Shown here: piece after piece, positions 1 through 6,673 of the stretch
Numbering within the stretch: position 1 is the stretch's first letter
Layout of the letters: the number at the start of each line of letters is the position of its first letter
NCBI GenBank assembly: GCA_025449795.1
Contig: JANWIQ010000022.1
Span: forward strand, 1 to 10,946
Source: Minisyncoccota bacterium
Lineage (GTDB): Bacteria; Patescibacteriota; Microgenomatia; Levybacterales; UBA12049
Direction: 5' to 3'
DNA length: 10,946 nt
Program-made: the position numbers and the translations under genes
Notes under the pieces: model-generated
What the model was told of the DNA's origin: nothing
What the model saw: only the letters and a program-made list of their open reading frames with translations
Database searches by the model: none

Positions 1-158
1 CAGAAACATTTACCGTCGGAGACGGAAGTGTCACCATAACTATTGGCAATAATACGATTACCGCAACAGGAAGTGCTTCGCAATCATCGCGGACAATACA
101 AATGCAGACAGTGTACAATAATAATACGGTGAGCATTTCTTCCACAAAGGAGTTATAA
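1..158 (+). CDS. C-terminal end of a probable minor pilin/pseudopilin-type protein (partial)
   Basis: An open frame runs from the window edge (first full codon at base 3) to TAA at 156-158, giving the last 51 residues of a protein. The visible part is rich in Thr, Ser, Val, Ile and Asn with alternating beta-strand pattern (for example TVGDGSVTITIGNNTITATG) and ends STKEL. It has no Cys and no hydrophobic helix. Such a beta-rich Ser/Thr tail is usual for the C-terminal domain of type IV minor pilins and type II secretion pseudopilins. The diagnostic N-terminal prepilin motif lies outside the window, so the assignment rests on this composition and on the prepilin gene at 1007. Its stop is two bases before the next start, so the two genes are very probably co-transcribed. 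Confidence 0.5.
   Translation, partial: ETFTVGDGSVTITIGNNTITATGSASQSSRTIQMQTVYNNNTVSISSTKEL
149..152 (+). promoter_or_regulatory. Shine-Dalgarno sequence GGAG for the gene at 161
   Basis: GGAG (within AAAGGAG) sits eight bases before the ATG at 161, inside the end of the preceding gene. It is the only convincing Shine-Dalgarno sequence I find before a gene in this window, and it precedes an operon-internal gene. That contrasts with the operon-leading genes, which lack one. Confidence 0.7.
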
Positions 159-160
159 GT

Positions 161-952
161 ATGGATGCAGGAAAAAAGAAACAAGGAGTACTGTATATCG
201 AGGGAAATAGCCTATTTTTTTATCCTGGCGAAAATAACCAAATGGTGCAATTTGCCTATCCTCAGGACAGCGTTGGGGATTTGGAAATATTAAATCCGCA
301 AAAATTTTCTGAAGCGCTCCTCTTATTCTTCCAGAGCCAAAAAATTCCTCCATCGGAAATTCTTTTTGTTTTTTCCCCCACTATGCTATTTGAAAAAGAG
401 TCTGCAGTAGATGATAAGAGAGAAATTGTCCAAGCTTTTTTGGATTATGTGCCCTTTGATGAGGTGCTTTCTCGATCGTTCCCCATGAATAAAAAAATTC
501 GGACTTTTGCGATTAATGGAGATTTTTATCACATCCTACGGCAGATAATAGAAAAATGCACATGCGTGAGCGCTGGAGTTGTTGCGTATACTTCTTTAGT
601 TGAGTCTACTCCCGAGCTTTCCCAAAAAGTAGACTTACCCCTTATTCTTGCAAAATTTGACACATTTAAACAATTTAGCCTTGAGCAAATAACGCAACAG
701 CAAGAAGTATCAACGACAACAGTAACCAATACCAAGCCATCCAATAAAAGGGTATTTCTTCTTCTTGGGGTATTTGGTATTTTGGTTATTTTTCTTATTG
801 GGATGATTTTCTTCACCAACCAAACCACGCAAAGTCCTGCAGTAAATACTGCTCCCCGAAGTTTGCCGCCAGCAATATCAACAATCCCTTCAGTAATTCC
901 AACAGTAATTCCTACGCAAAGTAGTGCCGTTGCGCCTGGGAAAAGCTTATAG
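161..952 (+). CDS. Single-pass membrane protein, PilM/GspL-like N-terminus with Pro/Ser/Thr-rich tail
   Basis: A 263-residue protein. Residues 1-165 form a mixed alpha/beta soluble domain beginning with a short beta hairpin (GVLYIEG...LFFYPG), then a helix and the strand SEILFVFSP. This resembles the first actin-like subdomain of type IV pilus PilM or GspL proteins, but no phosphate-binding loop is visible, so any ATPase fold would be degenerate. A Gln/Thr-rich linker (about 175-196) leads to one transmembrane helix at about 198-218. A 45-residue Pro/Ser/Thr/Val-rich tail (APRSLPPAISTIPSVIPTV) follows, probably outside the membrane. The start has a good Shine-Dalgarno sequence and lies two bases after the preceding pilin-like gene, so it likely serves pilus assembly as an inner-membrane platform part. 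The identity is inferred from fold pattern and context; it could be an unrelated lineage-specific anchor. Confidence 0.5.
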   Translation: MDAGKKKQGVLYIEGNSLFFYPGENNQMVQFAYPQDSVGDLEILNPQKFSEALLLFFQSQKIPPSEILFVFSPTMLFEKESAVDDKREIVQAFLDYVPFDEVLSRSFPMNKKIRTFAINGDFYHILRQIIEKCTCVSAGVVAYTSLVESTPELSQKVDLPLILAKFDTFKQFSLEQITQQQEVSTTTVTNTKPSNKRVFLLLGVFGILVIFLIGMIFFTNQTTQSPAVNTAPRSLPPAISTIPSVIPTVIPTQSSAVAPGKSL

Positions 953-965
953 AAATTTTGCTCTA

Positions 966-1000
966 TTGACAGGCGATTTTCTACTTGATAGCGTTAATAT
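966..1000 (+). promoter_or_regulatory. Possible promoter of the prepilin gene (TTGACA ... TAATAT)
   Basis: A perfect TTGACA lies at 966-971. A -10-like TAATAT at 995-1000 ends six bases before the ATG at 1007, the distance expected for a leaderless transcript. The spacer would be 23 bases, longer than the normal 16-18. At 17 bases the only hexamer is the poor TAGCGT (989-994). Either the -10 works without this -35, or the TTGACA is coincidental. No Shine-Dalgarno sequence precedes the ATG. Confidence 0.35.
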
Positions 1001-1006
1001 AGTCAT

Positions 1007-1501
1007 ATGATTTCTGTCCGAAATATTACTAATAAATCACAAAAGGGATTCACCCTTATCGAACTTCTTGTCGTTATTGGTATCCTCGCTATTCTTCTTT
1101 CCATCGTTTTAGTTGCTATCAATCCAGCAAGACAATTTGGTCAAGCAAATGATACAAAAAGAAGAAGTGATGCAACTGCGATACTCAATGCAATTGGACA
1201 ATATGAGTCAGATAACAAAGGTTCACTTCCTCCAACAATGGCTGCTATGACAACAGATGGCACTGCATATAAAATTGCAAGTGGTGTGGGAAACGTTGAT
1301 CTTTGTACAGATTTAGTTAAAAATGTTAGCTATATATCAGCTTTGCCAACAGATCCAACAGGTCCTCAAGCAGGAGCACCTGTTACAACGTGTACTTCAT
1401 ATGACAGTGGTTACACATTAGCATTGGATACTAACAAAAGGGTAACCATATATGCTGATCTTACACAAATTGCTTCTCCAACCATCTCAATCCAAAGATA
1501 A
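1007..1501 (+). CDS. Type IV prepilin (major-pilin-like, N-methylation motif)
   Basis: A 164-residue protein with a textbook type IV prepilin N-terminus. A 14-residue basic leader ends in Gly14, cleavage is expected before Phe15, and Glu19 is the conserved Glu5 of the mature pilin (GFTLIELLVVIGILAIL). The hydrophobic helix (about 15-37) runs into the amphipathic alpha-1 extension (NPARQFGQANDTKRRSD). A globular domain of about 100 residues follows, with two cysteines (Cys100 and Cys129) that probably form the C-terminal disulfide loop. The product is expected to be processed by a prepilin peptidase and assembled into a surface filament used for adhesion, motility or DNA uptake. In episymbiotic CPR bacteria such pili are thought to contact hosts. 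Length and layout fit a small major pilin; a pseudopilin role cannot be excluded. The neighbours are other pilus-like genes. Confidence 0.9.
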   Translation: MISVRNITNKSQKGFTLIELLVVIGILAILLSIVLVAINPARQFGQANDTKRRSDATAILNAIGQYESDNKGSLPPTMAAMTTDGTAYKIASGVGNVDLCTDLVKNVSYISALPTDPTGPQAGAPVTTCTSYDSGYTLALDTNKRVTIYADLTQIASPTISIQR

Positions 1502-1506
1502 TATTC

Positions 1507-1755
1507 ATGAAAGCTAAAAAGTCTTCCCCAAAAAAAGTTAAAAGTTCTTTTAACTCAGTTGCTACAAGCAGAGCTGTTATAGCATTGCTTATTATTATGC
1601 TTGCAGCATCGATATTTTTACTTTTCAGGACCTACCAGGATAATATTATGCAAAGTAATTCGTTTTATCCATTTATGATACTTACCTTTGTCGGCATGGG
1701 ACTTCTTGTTGCGCTTCTTTTCCTCATCAATCCAGTAAAAGCAAAGAAAAAATAA
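1507..1755 (+). CDS. Small two-helix membrane protein of unknown function
   Basis: An 82-residue protein I do not recognise. A lysine-rich N-terminus (MKAKKSSPKKVKSS) precedes a transmembrane helix at about 23-40. A short polar loop (RTYQDNIMQSNSFYP) is followed by a second helix at about 54-74 and a lysine-rich end (KAKKK). The positive-inside rule puts both ends in the cytoplasm with the loop outside. It starts five bases after the prepilin stop without a Shine-Dalgarno sequence, so it is probably translated from the same mRNA by coupling or re-initiation. Association with pilus biogenesis is suggested only by position. The ORF could be questioned because of its size, but the clear two-helix layout and tight spacing support it. 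Confidence 0.65.
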   Translation: MKAKKSSPKKVKSSFNSVATSRAVIALLIIMLAASIFLLFRTYQDNIMQSNSFYPFMILTFVGMGLLVALLFLINPVKAKKK

Positions 1756-1759
1756 CATT

Positions 1760-1788
1760 TTGCTTCTTTATTTAGACTACGCTACACT
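1760..1788 (+). promoter_or_regulatory. Promoter of the glycerate kinase operon (TTGCTT-17-TACACT)
   Basis: TTGCTT at 1760-1765 (four of six -35 consensus bases) is separated by exactly 17 bases from TACACT at 1783-1788 (four of six for the -10). The -10 ends seven bases before the ATG at 1796, so transcription would begin at or next to the A of the start codon. AAGGA directly abuts the ATG and is too close to act as a normal Shine-Dalgarno sequence. Confidence 0.55.
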
Positions 1789-1795
1789 ATAAGGA

Positions 1796-3052
1796 ATGGG
1801 ACTTATTAAAAATTTTGACACCCTTGCAACTTCAGAAAAGCGTAAAAAGGCACTAGAAATAGTAGAGGCAGGACTAGAAGCCATCCAACCACAATCTGTG
1901 CTGCATCAAGAATTAGGAATGAAGAATAATGAATTAAGCATTATGGACAGGAAATTCAATCTCAATAACTATGCACGCATCTTTGTTGTTGGATTTGGCA
2001 AAGGTTCATCAGGTGTAGTAAAGTATGTAGAAAATTTACTTGGAGAAAAGATGACTGATGGATGGGATATCGATGTGGTTGATGAGACATTTCAAAAAGT
2101 CCACTACACCAAAGGTACCCACCCGCTTCCTTCCCAAATAAATATAGATTTTACCAAGAATGTGTTGGACAGACTCACTGGCCTTTCAGAAAAAGATTTA
2201 GTAGTGGTGGTGATTTGTGGTGGTGGATCTGCTCTCTTTGAAGCCTCAACAATATCACTTGAAAAGCTTACCGAGTTAAATAACGAGCTTCTGAAATCCG
2301 GAGCAAATATCCACGATATGAATATTGTGAGAAAACAGGTGTCGAAAGTAAAAGGGGGAAAGTTTGCCAAACATCTTTATCCTGCTCACGTGATAAGTCT
2401 TCTTTTTTCTGATGTTCCAGGGAATGATCTTTCTGTTGTTGCATCGGGCCCCACTGTTGCAGACAACATAACAGAGAGAGAGGTACAACAAGTTTTTGAG
2501 AAATATGGTATAGAAAAACAGGACTTTTTACCCACAATCCATGATGAAAAATTTTTCCAACATGTACAAAACATTTTAGTTGTCAGTAACCAGACAGCGC
2601 TCGCTGCAATGGAAGAAAAAGCAAAAGATTTTGGCCTAGCGGTACAGCTATTTAGCGACAAACTACAGGGGGATGCAAAAGAATTAGGAGAAAAATTAAT
2701 CGTACAAACAAAACCTGGTGAAGTACTTTTAGCAGGAGGGGAAAGTACGATGAAAGTTGTTGGAAATGGAAAGGGTGGGCGAAATCAAGCACTGGTATTA
2801 GCCTCGCTACCCTTCATAAAACATGATACAATTATTATAGCTTTTGATTCGGACGGAATGGATTTTTTTGGTTTTGCGGGTGCGCTCGGAGACAGTGAGA
2901 CAATTGCAAAAGCAGAAAAATTGGGATTGTCCCAAAAAGAATATTTAGACAATGACGATAGCTATCATTTCTTTGAAAAAGTAGGAGACGGTATAGATAC
3001 GGGAAAGCTGGAATCAAATGTTTCAGATCTTTTTATAGTATGGAAGACGTAA
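1796..3052 (+). CDS. Glycerate 2-kinase, MOFRL/DUF4147 family
   Basis: A 418-residue cytoplasmic enzyme expected to phosphorylate D-glycerate with ATP to 2-phosphoglycerate, which enters lower glycolysis. The N-terminal DUF4147-type domain shows the Rossmann-like GFGKGSSGV (67-74), the glycine-rich VVVVICGGGSALFE (136-149), the basic stretch NIVRKQVSKVKGGKFA (176-191) and SDVPGNDLSVVASGPTVAD (205-223). The C-terminal MOFRL part shows AGGESTMKVVGNGKGGRNQ (313-331) and DSDGMDFFGFAGA (351-363). The usual family motif is close to DGxDGPTDAAGA, so Met-Asp-Phe-Phe-Gly here is a modest divergence near the active site. Length matches the bacterial family (about 400-450). The ATG fits the promoter at 1760-1788. 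The gene heads a run with the split transketolase and overlaps the next gene by 13 bases, implying translational coupling. Hydroxypyruvate reductase, an old misannotation of this family, is unlikely. Confidence 0.9.
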   Translation: MGLIKNFDTLATSEKRKKALEIVEAGLEAIQPQSVLHQELGMKNNELSIMDRKFNLNNYARIFVVGFGKGSSGVVKYVENLLGEKMTDGWDIDVVDETFQKVHYTKGTHPLPSQINIDFTKNVLDRLTGLSEKDLVVVVICGGGSALFEASTISLEKLTELNNELLKSGANIHDMNIVRKQVSKVKGGKFAKHLYPAHVISLLFSDVPGNDLSVVASGPTVADNITEREVQQVFEKYGIEKQDFLPTIHDEKFFQHVQNILVVSNQTALAAMEEKAKDFGLAVQLFSDKLQGDAKELGEKLIVQTKPGEVLLAGGESTMKVVGNGKGGRNQALVLASLPFIKHDTIIIAFDSDGMDFFGFAGALGDSETIAKAEKLGLSQKEYLDNDDSYHFFEKVGDGIDTGKLESNVSDLFIVWKT

Positions 3053-3936
3053 CAGATAAAAAAATACTAGAGCTAGAGCTCAAGGCAAATGAAATTCGCC
3101 AGTTGCTTATTCCTACACTTGTTGAAGCAGGGTCAGGACATACCGGTGGGCCACTTGGTATGGCAGATATTTTTGCTGCTATGTATTTTCATATTTTGCG
3201 ACATGATCCCAAAAATCCTGATTGGATTGAGCGAGATAGACTTATTCTTTCAAATGGCCATATTTGTCCGGTGAGATATGTTACGATGGCGCTTGCAGGA
3301 TATTTTCCAGTAGAAGAATTAAAAACCCTCAGAAAGATTAATTCACGGCTTCAAGGTCATCCCCATAGGACTGCACTTCCCGGAGTAGAGACAACATCCG
3401 GTCCACTGGGGGAGGGATTAGGTCAAGCGGTTGGCATGGCGCTTGCTGGAAAGATGGACAACAAAAATTTTTTTATATATTGTCTTACTTCAGATGGTGA
3501 ACACCAAGAGGGAAGCACCTGGGAAGCGGCAATGGCTGCAGGGAAGTATAAGCTAAGCAATCTTATCGAGATAGTCGACTACAACAATATTCAAATAGAT
3601 GGTGATGTGGAAAACATCATGCCACTTGAGCCATTTAAAGCAAAATATGAAAGCTTTAATTGGGAAGTTTTGGAAATAGATGGAAATGATATCCGTGCAT
3701 TTATTTCTGCAGTAAATGAAGCACATGCTATTCACGATAAACCTATCCTCATTTTGGCCCGTACCATTCCTGGTAAAGGGGTAAGCTATATGGAAAATGA
3801 TTATCGGTGGCATGGGAATCCGCCAAATCTTTTGGATATTCCCGGAAGTCCACCAAAAGCAGAGCAAGCAAAAGTAGCGCTTGAAGAGTTACGGAAGATT
3901 GAAGAAACCCTTCGACAAGCTCAGGGTAATAAATAA
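3040..3936 (+). CDS. tkt: Transketolase, N-terminal (pyrophosphate-binding) subunit
   Basis: A 298-residue protein matching the TPP pyrophosphate-binding half of transketolase, the split form known from archaea and many bacteria. Together with the next gene it should transfer two-carbon units in the non-oxidative pentose phosphate pathway. Visible motifs are EAGSGHTGGPLGMADI (29-44, His34), LSNGHICP (70-77, His74), TTSGPLGEGLGQAVGMA (118-134), the cofactor motif SDGE...YNN (151-183) and RWHGNPP (257-262). The cofactor motif normally begins GDG; here it is Ser151-Asp-Gly. The ATG at 3040 lies within the end of the glycerate kinase gene. There is no Shine-Dalgarno sequence, so coupling is likely. 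The last residues (ETLRQAQGNK) are encoded by a dispersed palindromic repeat at 3908-3926, so the C-terminus has probably been replaced or extended by the repeat. It functions only as a complex with the C-terminal subunit. Confidence 0.93.
   Translation: MEDVTDKKILELELKANEIRQLLIPTLVEAGSGHTGGPLGMADIFAAMYFHILRHDPKNPDWIERDRLILSNGHICPVRYVTMALAGYFPVEELKTLRKINSRLQGHPHRTALPGVETTSGPLGEGLGQAVGMALAGKMDNKNFFIYCLTSDGEHQEGSTWEAAMAAGKYKLSNLIEIVDYNNIQIDGDVENIMPLEPFKAKYESFNWEVLEIDGNDIRAFISAVNEAHAIHDKPILILARTIPGKGVSYMENDYRWHGNPPNLLDIPGSPPKAEQAKVALEELRKIEETLRQAQGNK
3908..3926 (+). repeat. Dispersed palindromic repeat, family A copy 1, inside the end of the transketolase N gene
   Basis: The 19 bases CCCTTCGACAAGCTCAGGG have CCCT/AGGG arms and an internal G-C pair around a short centre. 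The element shares the frame CCTTCG...GCTCAGG with the copies at 7623-7650 and 7663-7682. It is read in frame as TLRQAQG and ends eight bases before the TAA of the transketolase N gene. I recall this sequence, or its complement, as a very common dispersed repeat in Microgenomates and some other genomes; copy number cannot be checked here. Confidence 0.75.
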
Positions 3937-3940
3937 ATAT

Positions 3941-4930
3941 ATGCTTAATCCTAGCCTTAAATTAAACGAAAAAATATTTAACGAAGACGTTGAAAAACAG
4001 CCTACACGAAATGGCTTTGGAAAAGGCGTTGTGGCACTTGGGGAAAAAGATCCCAATACAGTTGTCATAACTGCAGACTTAAATGAGTCAACTCGCTGTG
4101 ATGAATTTGCGAATAAATTTCCAGAAAGATTTTTTGATATTGGTGTTGCGGAGCAAGATATGGCAACAATTGCAGCAGGAATGGGAGTAAGTAGTAAGAC
4201 AGTATTTATTTCCTCGTATGCCACATTTAATCCCGGGCGCAATTGGGAACCTATTCGCACAACCATTGTCTATAACAATTCGAACGTCAAAATCGCGGGT
4301 CACCATGCGGGAATAATGACTGGCGCAGACGGCGCCACACATCAAGCAACTGAAGATATTGCCATAACACGAAGTTGGCCTGGCATTGATGTATTTGTCC
4401 CATGTGATGCAATAGAATCCAGAAAAGCAACGATTGCTGCAGGAGAGAAATATGGACCAGTTTACTTGCGCTACACTAGAGATAAATCGCCTGTTGTTAC
4501 CACAGATGAAACTCCATTCCAAAGAGGGAAAATCCAAACATTTTGGCTAACAGAAAATCCTGTTGCTACGATACTTGCAACAGGCTATATGGTGTATTAT
4601 GCGCTCGTCGCTGCAAAGGAATTAGAAAAAGAGGGAATACGCGTCTTGGTTGCAAATGTGGCTACAATAAAGCCCATGGATGAAGAGGAATTACTAAAAC
4701 TTGCAGAAGAGACAGGCGCATTTGTCACCGTTGAAGACCATCAAGTAATGGGAGGTATGGGGAGCGCGATTGCAGAAGTAATGGCGAAGCTGCGTCCAAC
4801 TCCTATCGAATTTATTGGATTACAAGATACGTTTGCAGAATCTGGGAAGCCCGCAGAACTTATTGAAAAATATGGTATGGGGGCATCTTCCATTGCAGAA
4901 GCAGTGAAGAAAGTAATCAACAGGAAATAA
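3941..4930 (+). CDS. tkt: Transketolase, C-terminal (pyrimidine-binding) subunit
   Basis: A 329-residue protein matching the pyrimidine-binding and C-terminal domains of transketolase. It contains the catalytic glutamate in FDIGVAEQDMATIAAGM (Glu71), which activates thiamine diphosphate. Other family motifs are SSYATFNPGRNWEPIR, IAGHHAGIMTGADGATHQ with the substrate-contacting histidines, YLRYTRDKSP, and the C-terminal VTVEDHQVMGGMGSA. It lies four bases after the stop of the N-terminal subunit gene and must pair with it to make a full active site at the subunit interface. I chose ATG 3941, which gives MLNPSLKLNEK before the conserved RNGFGKG. An upstream in-frame ATG at 3881 would overlap the previous gene and run through the palindromic repeat. 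No Shine-Dalgarno sequence is visible. Deoxyxylulose-phosphate synthase is excluded by the split organisation and motif pattern. Confidence 0.93.
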   Translation: MLNPSLKLNEKIFNEDVEKQPTRNGFGKGVVALGEKDPNTVVITADLNESTRCDEFANKFPERFFDIGVAEQDMATIAAGMGVSSKTVFISSYATFNPGRNWEPIRTTIVYNNSNVKIAGHHAGIMTGADGATHQATEDIAITRSWPGIDVFVPCDAIESRKATIAAGEKYGPVYLRYTRDKSPVVTTDETPFQRGKIQTFWLTENPVATILATGYMVYYALVAAKELEKEGIRVLVANVATIKPMDEEELLKLAEETGAFVTVEDHQVMGGMGSAIAEVMAKLRPTPIEFIGLQDTFAESGKPAELIEKYGMGASSIAEAVKKVINRK

Positions 4931-5019
4931 TAATTTACAATTTTTAATTTTTAATCAATTTTTAATGTTTTAATTTTAAAAATTTAGATTTGATTTCAAA
5001 TTTCAAATTTCAAATTAAC
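4931..5019 (+). repeat. AT-rich low-complexity spacer with TTTCAAA tandem repeat
   Basis: This 89-base gap is almost entirely A and T. It is built of loosely repeated TTTTTAAT/AATTTTTAA units and ends in three exact tandem copies of TTTCAAA (4994-5014, period seven) five bases before the ATG at 5020. There is no clear -35/-10 pair, no Shine-Dalgarno sequence and no GC-rich hairpin, so neither a promoter nor a terminator can be assigned. I recall similar poly-AATTTT spacers between genes of CPR genomes, so this may be a dispersed repeat rather than a regulatory region. It splits the otherwise tight run of genes. Confidence 0.6.
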
Positions 5020-6672
5020 ATGGACGACGCTTTATTAAATCAACTAAAAGCAACGATTACTGGTGATGTTGTAAACGATCCTGAAACCCTTGCTACGTTT
5101 TCCCATGATGCGAGCCTTTTTGAAATACTTCCTCAAGCAGTTGTATTTCCAAAAACAACAAAAGATGTACAAGCATTAGTAAAATTTGTTGCTTCTCATA
5201 AAAAAGATCATCCCCATTTGTCTCTCACTGGAAGATCTGCAGGTACAGACATGGGAGGTGGCAGTGTCAACGATTCTATTACTGTTGCTTTTGGTACTTA
5301 TTTTACTCATACACCCGTGGTCCACGCCGATTATGCTACGACAGAACCGGGAGTTTTTTATCGTGATTTTGAAAAGGAAACACTCAAGCAGGGCCTTATT
5401 TTCCCCTCCTACCCTGCTTCGCGCGAAATTTGTGCTATGGGAGGCATTGTCAATAACAATTCCGGAGGAGAAAAATCTTTGCAATATGGCAAGACAGAAA
5501 GATATGTGAAGCGGGTAAAAGTTGTATTGTCAGATAGTTCACTTGTTGAGTTTAAAGCATTGACTGAAAAAGAATTAGAACAAAAGAAAAAATTAAAAAC
5601 CCTTGAAGGAAAAATATATCGTGAAATGTTTGATCTTATCTCAAAAAACTATGACGTGTTACAGAAAGCAAAACCAAAAGTCAGTAAAAATTCTGCAGGA
5701 TATTATCTGTGGAATGTGTGGGATAAAGAGAAAAAGATTTTTGACCTCACAAAATTGTGGGTGGGGGCACAGGGTACCCTGGGGATGCTTTTGGAAGCAG
5801 ATATTGCACTCGTCCCGATAAAAAAACACCACGAAATGGAAATTCTATATCTACATGACCTTTCGCATATAGACCAAATTATAGATATCGTTTTACCACT
5901 CGGTCCTGAGAGTTTTGAAAGTTATGATGATAATACACTTAAATTAGCATTACGCTATTTTCCTGAATTTGCTCATCAACTTGGGGTGTTTGGTCTTGTA
6001 GCGTCCGGTTTGGCATTCTTACCTGCATTCTTAGATATGATGGTCGGAAGACTCCCAAAGCTTATTTTACAAATTGATTTTGCAGGAAATAGCGCTGAAG
6101 AATTACAACAAAAAATTGCTACGTTACGTGCGCAATTAAAACCACTGCATCCACAAACAAGAATTGCAATCGATGATGCTGAAAAAAAATATTGGCTGGT
6201 GAGACGAGAAAGTTTTAATTTACTTCGTAAAAAAATTAGAGATAAGCATACAGCACCATTTATTGATGACTTTGTCATAAATCCACATCTTATGGGAAAA
6301 ATAATTCCAGAAATAACGCGAATTTTAAAACGTCATCCTGAATTTATTTTTACCGTCGCAGGACATGTAGGCGATGGAAATTTTCATATTATCCCATTGG
6401 TAGATATTAAGAAAAAGTCAGCAAGAAATGCAATTCCTGTAATTGCCAAGCAAGTCTATAAAATAATTACAGAAAATGGTGGGTCAATTACAGGTGAGCA
6501 TAATGATGGACTTATTCGCACTCCCTATCTTGGGGAGATGTATGGAGAAAAAATAATAAAACTTTTTGAAGAAACAAAAAATATTTTTGACCCACAAAAT
6601 ATTTTTAACCCCAGGAAAAAAGTGCACGGATCCCTTACTTTTGCGATAGATCATATTCGCACGAAATGGTAA
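5020..6672 (+). CDS. FAD-linked oxidoreductase, GlcD/D-lactate dehydrogenase type (FAD_binding_4 + FAD-oxidase C)
   Basis: A 550-residue flavoprotein. The N-terminal FAD-binding domain shows PKTTKDVQALVKF (44-56), the pyrophosphate loop LTGRSAGTDMGGGSV (69-83) and GGIVNNNSGGEKSLQYG (141-157). The C-terminal oxidase domain carries the metal/substrate histidines in AGHVGDGNFH (447-456), then TGEHNDGLIRTPYL (491-504) and NIFDPQNIFNPRKK (521-534). Relatives oxidise 2-hydroxy acids such as D-lactate or glycolate and pass electrons to quinone or another acceptor; the substrate cannot be read from the sequence. The long FAD/iron-sulphur homologues carry a C-terminal [4Fe-4S] domain that is absent here. 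ATG 5020 is preferred to a TTG at 4990, which would translate the TTTCAAA repeat. The neighbouring glycerate kinase hints at hydroxy-acid metabolism. Its stop is one base from that of the convergent NDH-2-like gene. Confidence 0.88.
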   Translation: MDDALLNQLKATITGDVVNDPETLATFSHDASLFEILPQAVVFPKTTKDVQALVKFVASHKKDHPHLSLTGRSAGTDMGGGSVNDSITVAFGTYFTHTPVVHADYATTEPGVFYRDFEKETLKQGLIFPSYPASREICAMGGIVNNNSGGEKSLQYGKTERYVKRVKVVLSDSSLVEFKALTEKELEQKKKLKTLEGKIYREMFDLISKNYDVLQKAKPKVSKNSAGYYLWNVWDKEKKIFDLTKLWVGAQGTLGMLLEADIALVPIKKHHEMEILYLHDLSHIDQIIDIVLPLGPESFESYDDNTLKLALRYFPEFAHQLGVFGLVASGLAFLPAFLDMMVGRLPKLILQIDFAGNSAEELQQKIATLRAQLKPLHPQTRIAIDDAEKKYWLVRRESFNLLRKKIRDKHTAPFIDDFVINPHLMGKIIPEITRILKRHPEFIFTVAGHVGDGNFHIIPLVDIKKKSARNAIPVIAKQVYKIITENGGSITGEHNDGLIRTPYLGEMYGEKIIKLFEETKNIFDPQNIFNPRKKVHGSLTFAIDHIRTKW

Positions 6673-6673
6673 G

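Noticed and set aside
529..828. Opposite-strand open frames of 60-150 codons within the main genes
   Set aside because: They overlap well-supported genes, and their residue composition is that of antisense reading with no recognisable motif.
3034..3039. TATAGT immediately before the transketolase N start as a promoter
   Set aside because: It touches the ATG, so transcription would begin inside the gene. The gene overlaps its upstream neighbour and is better explained as part of that operon.
3881..3940. Upstream ATG extending the transketolase C subunit by 20 residues
   Set aside because: It overlaps the N-subunit gene by 56 bases, and its residues (PFDKLRV) are simply the palindromic repeat read in another frame. 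ATG 3941 directly follows the upstream stop and gives a family-like start.
4990..5019. TTG start extending the FAD oxidoreductase by 10 residues
   Set aside because: The extension translates the TTTCAAA tandem repeat (NFKFQ) and lacks a Shine-Dalgarno sequence. ATG 5020 begins the conserved protein.
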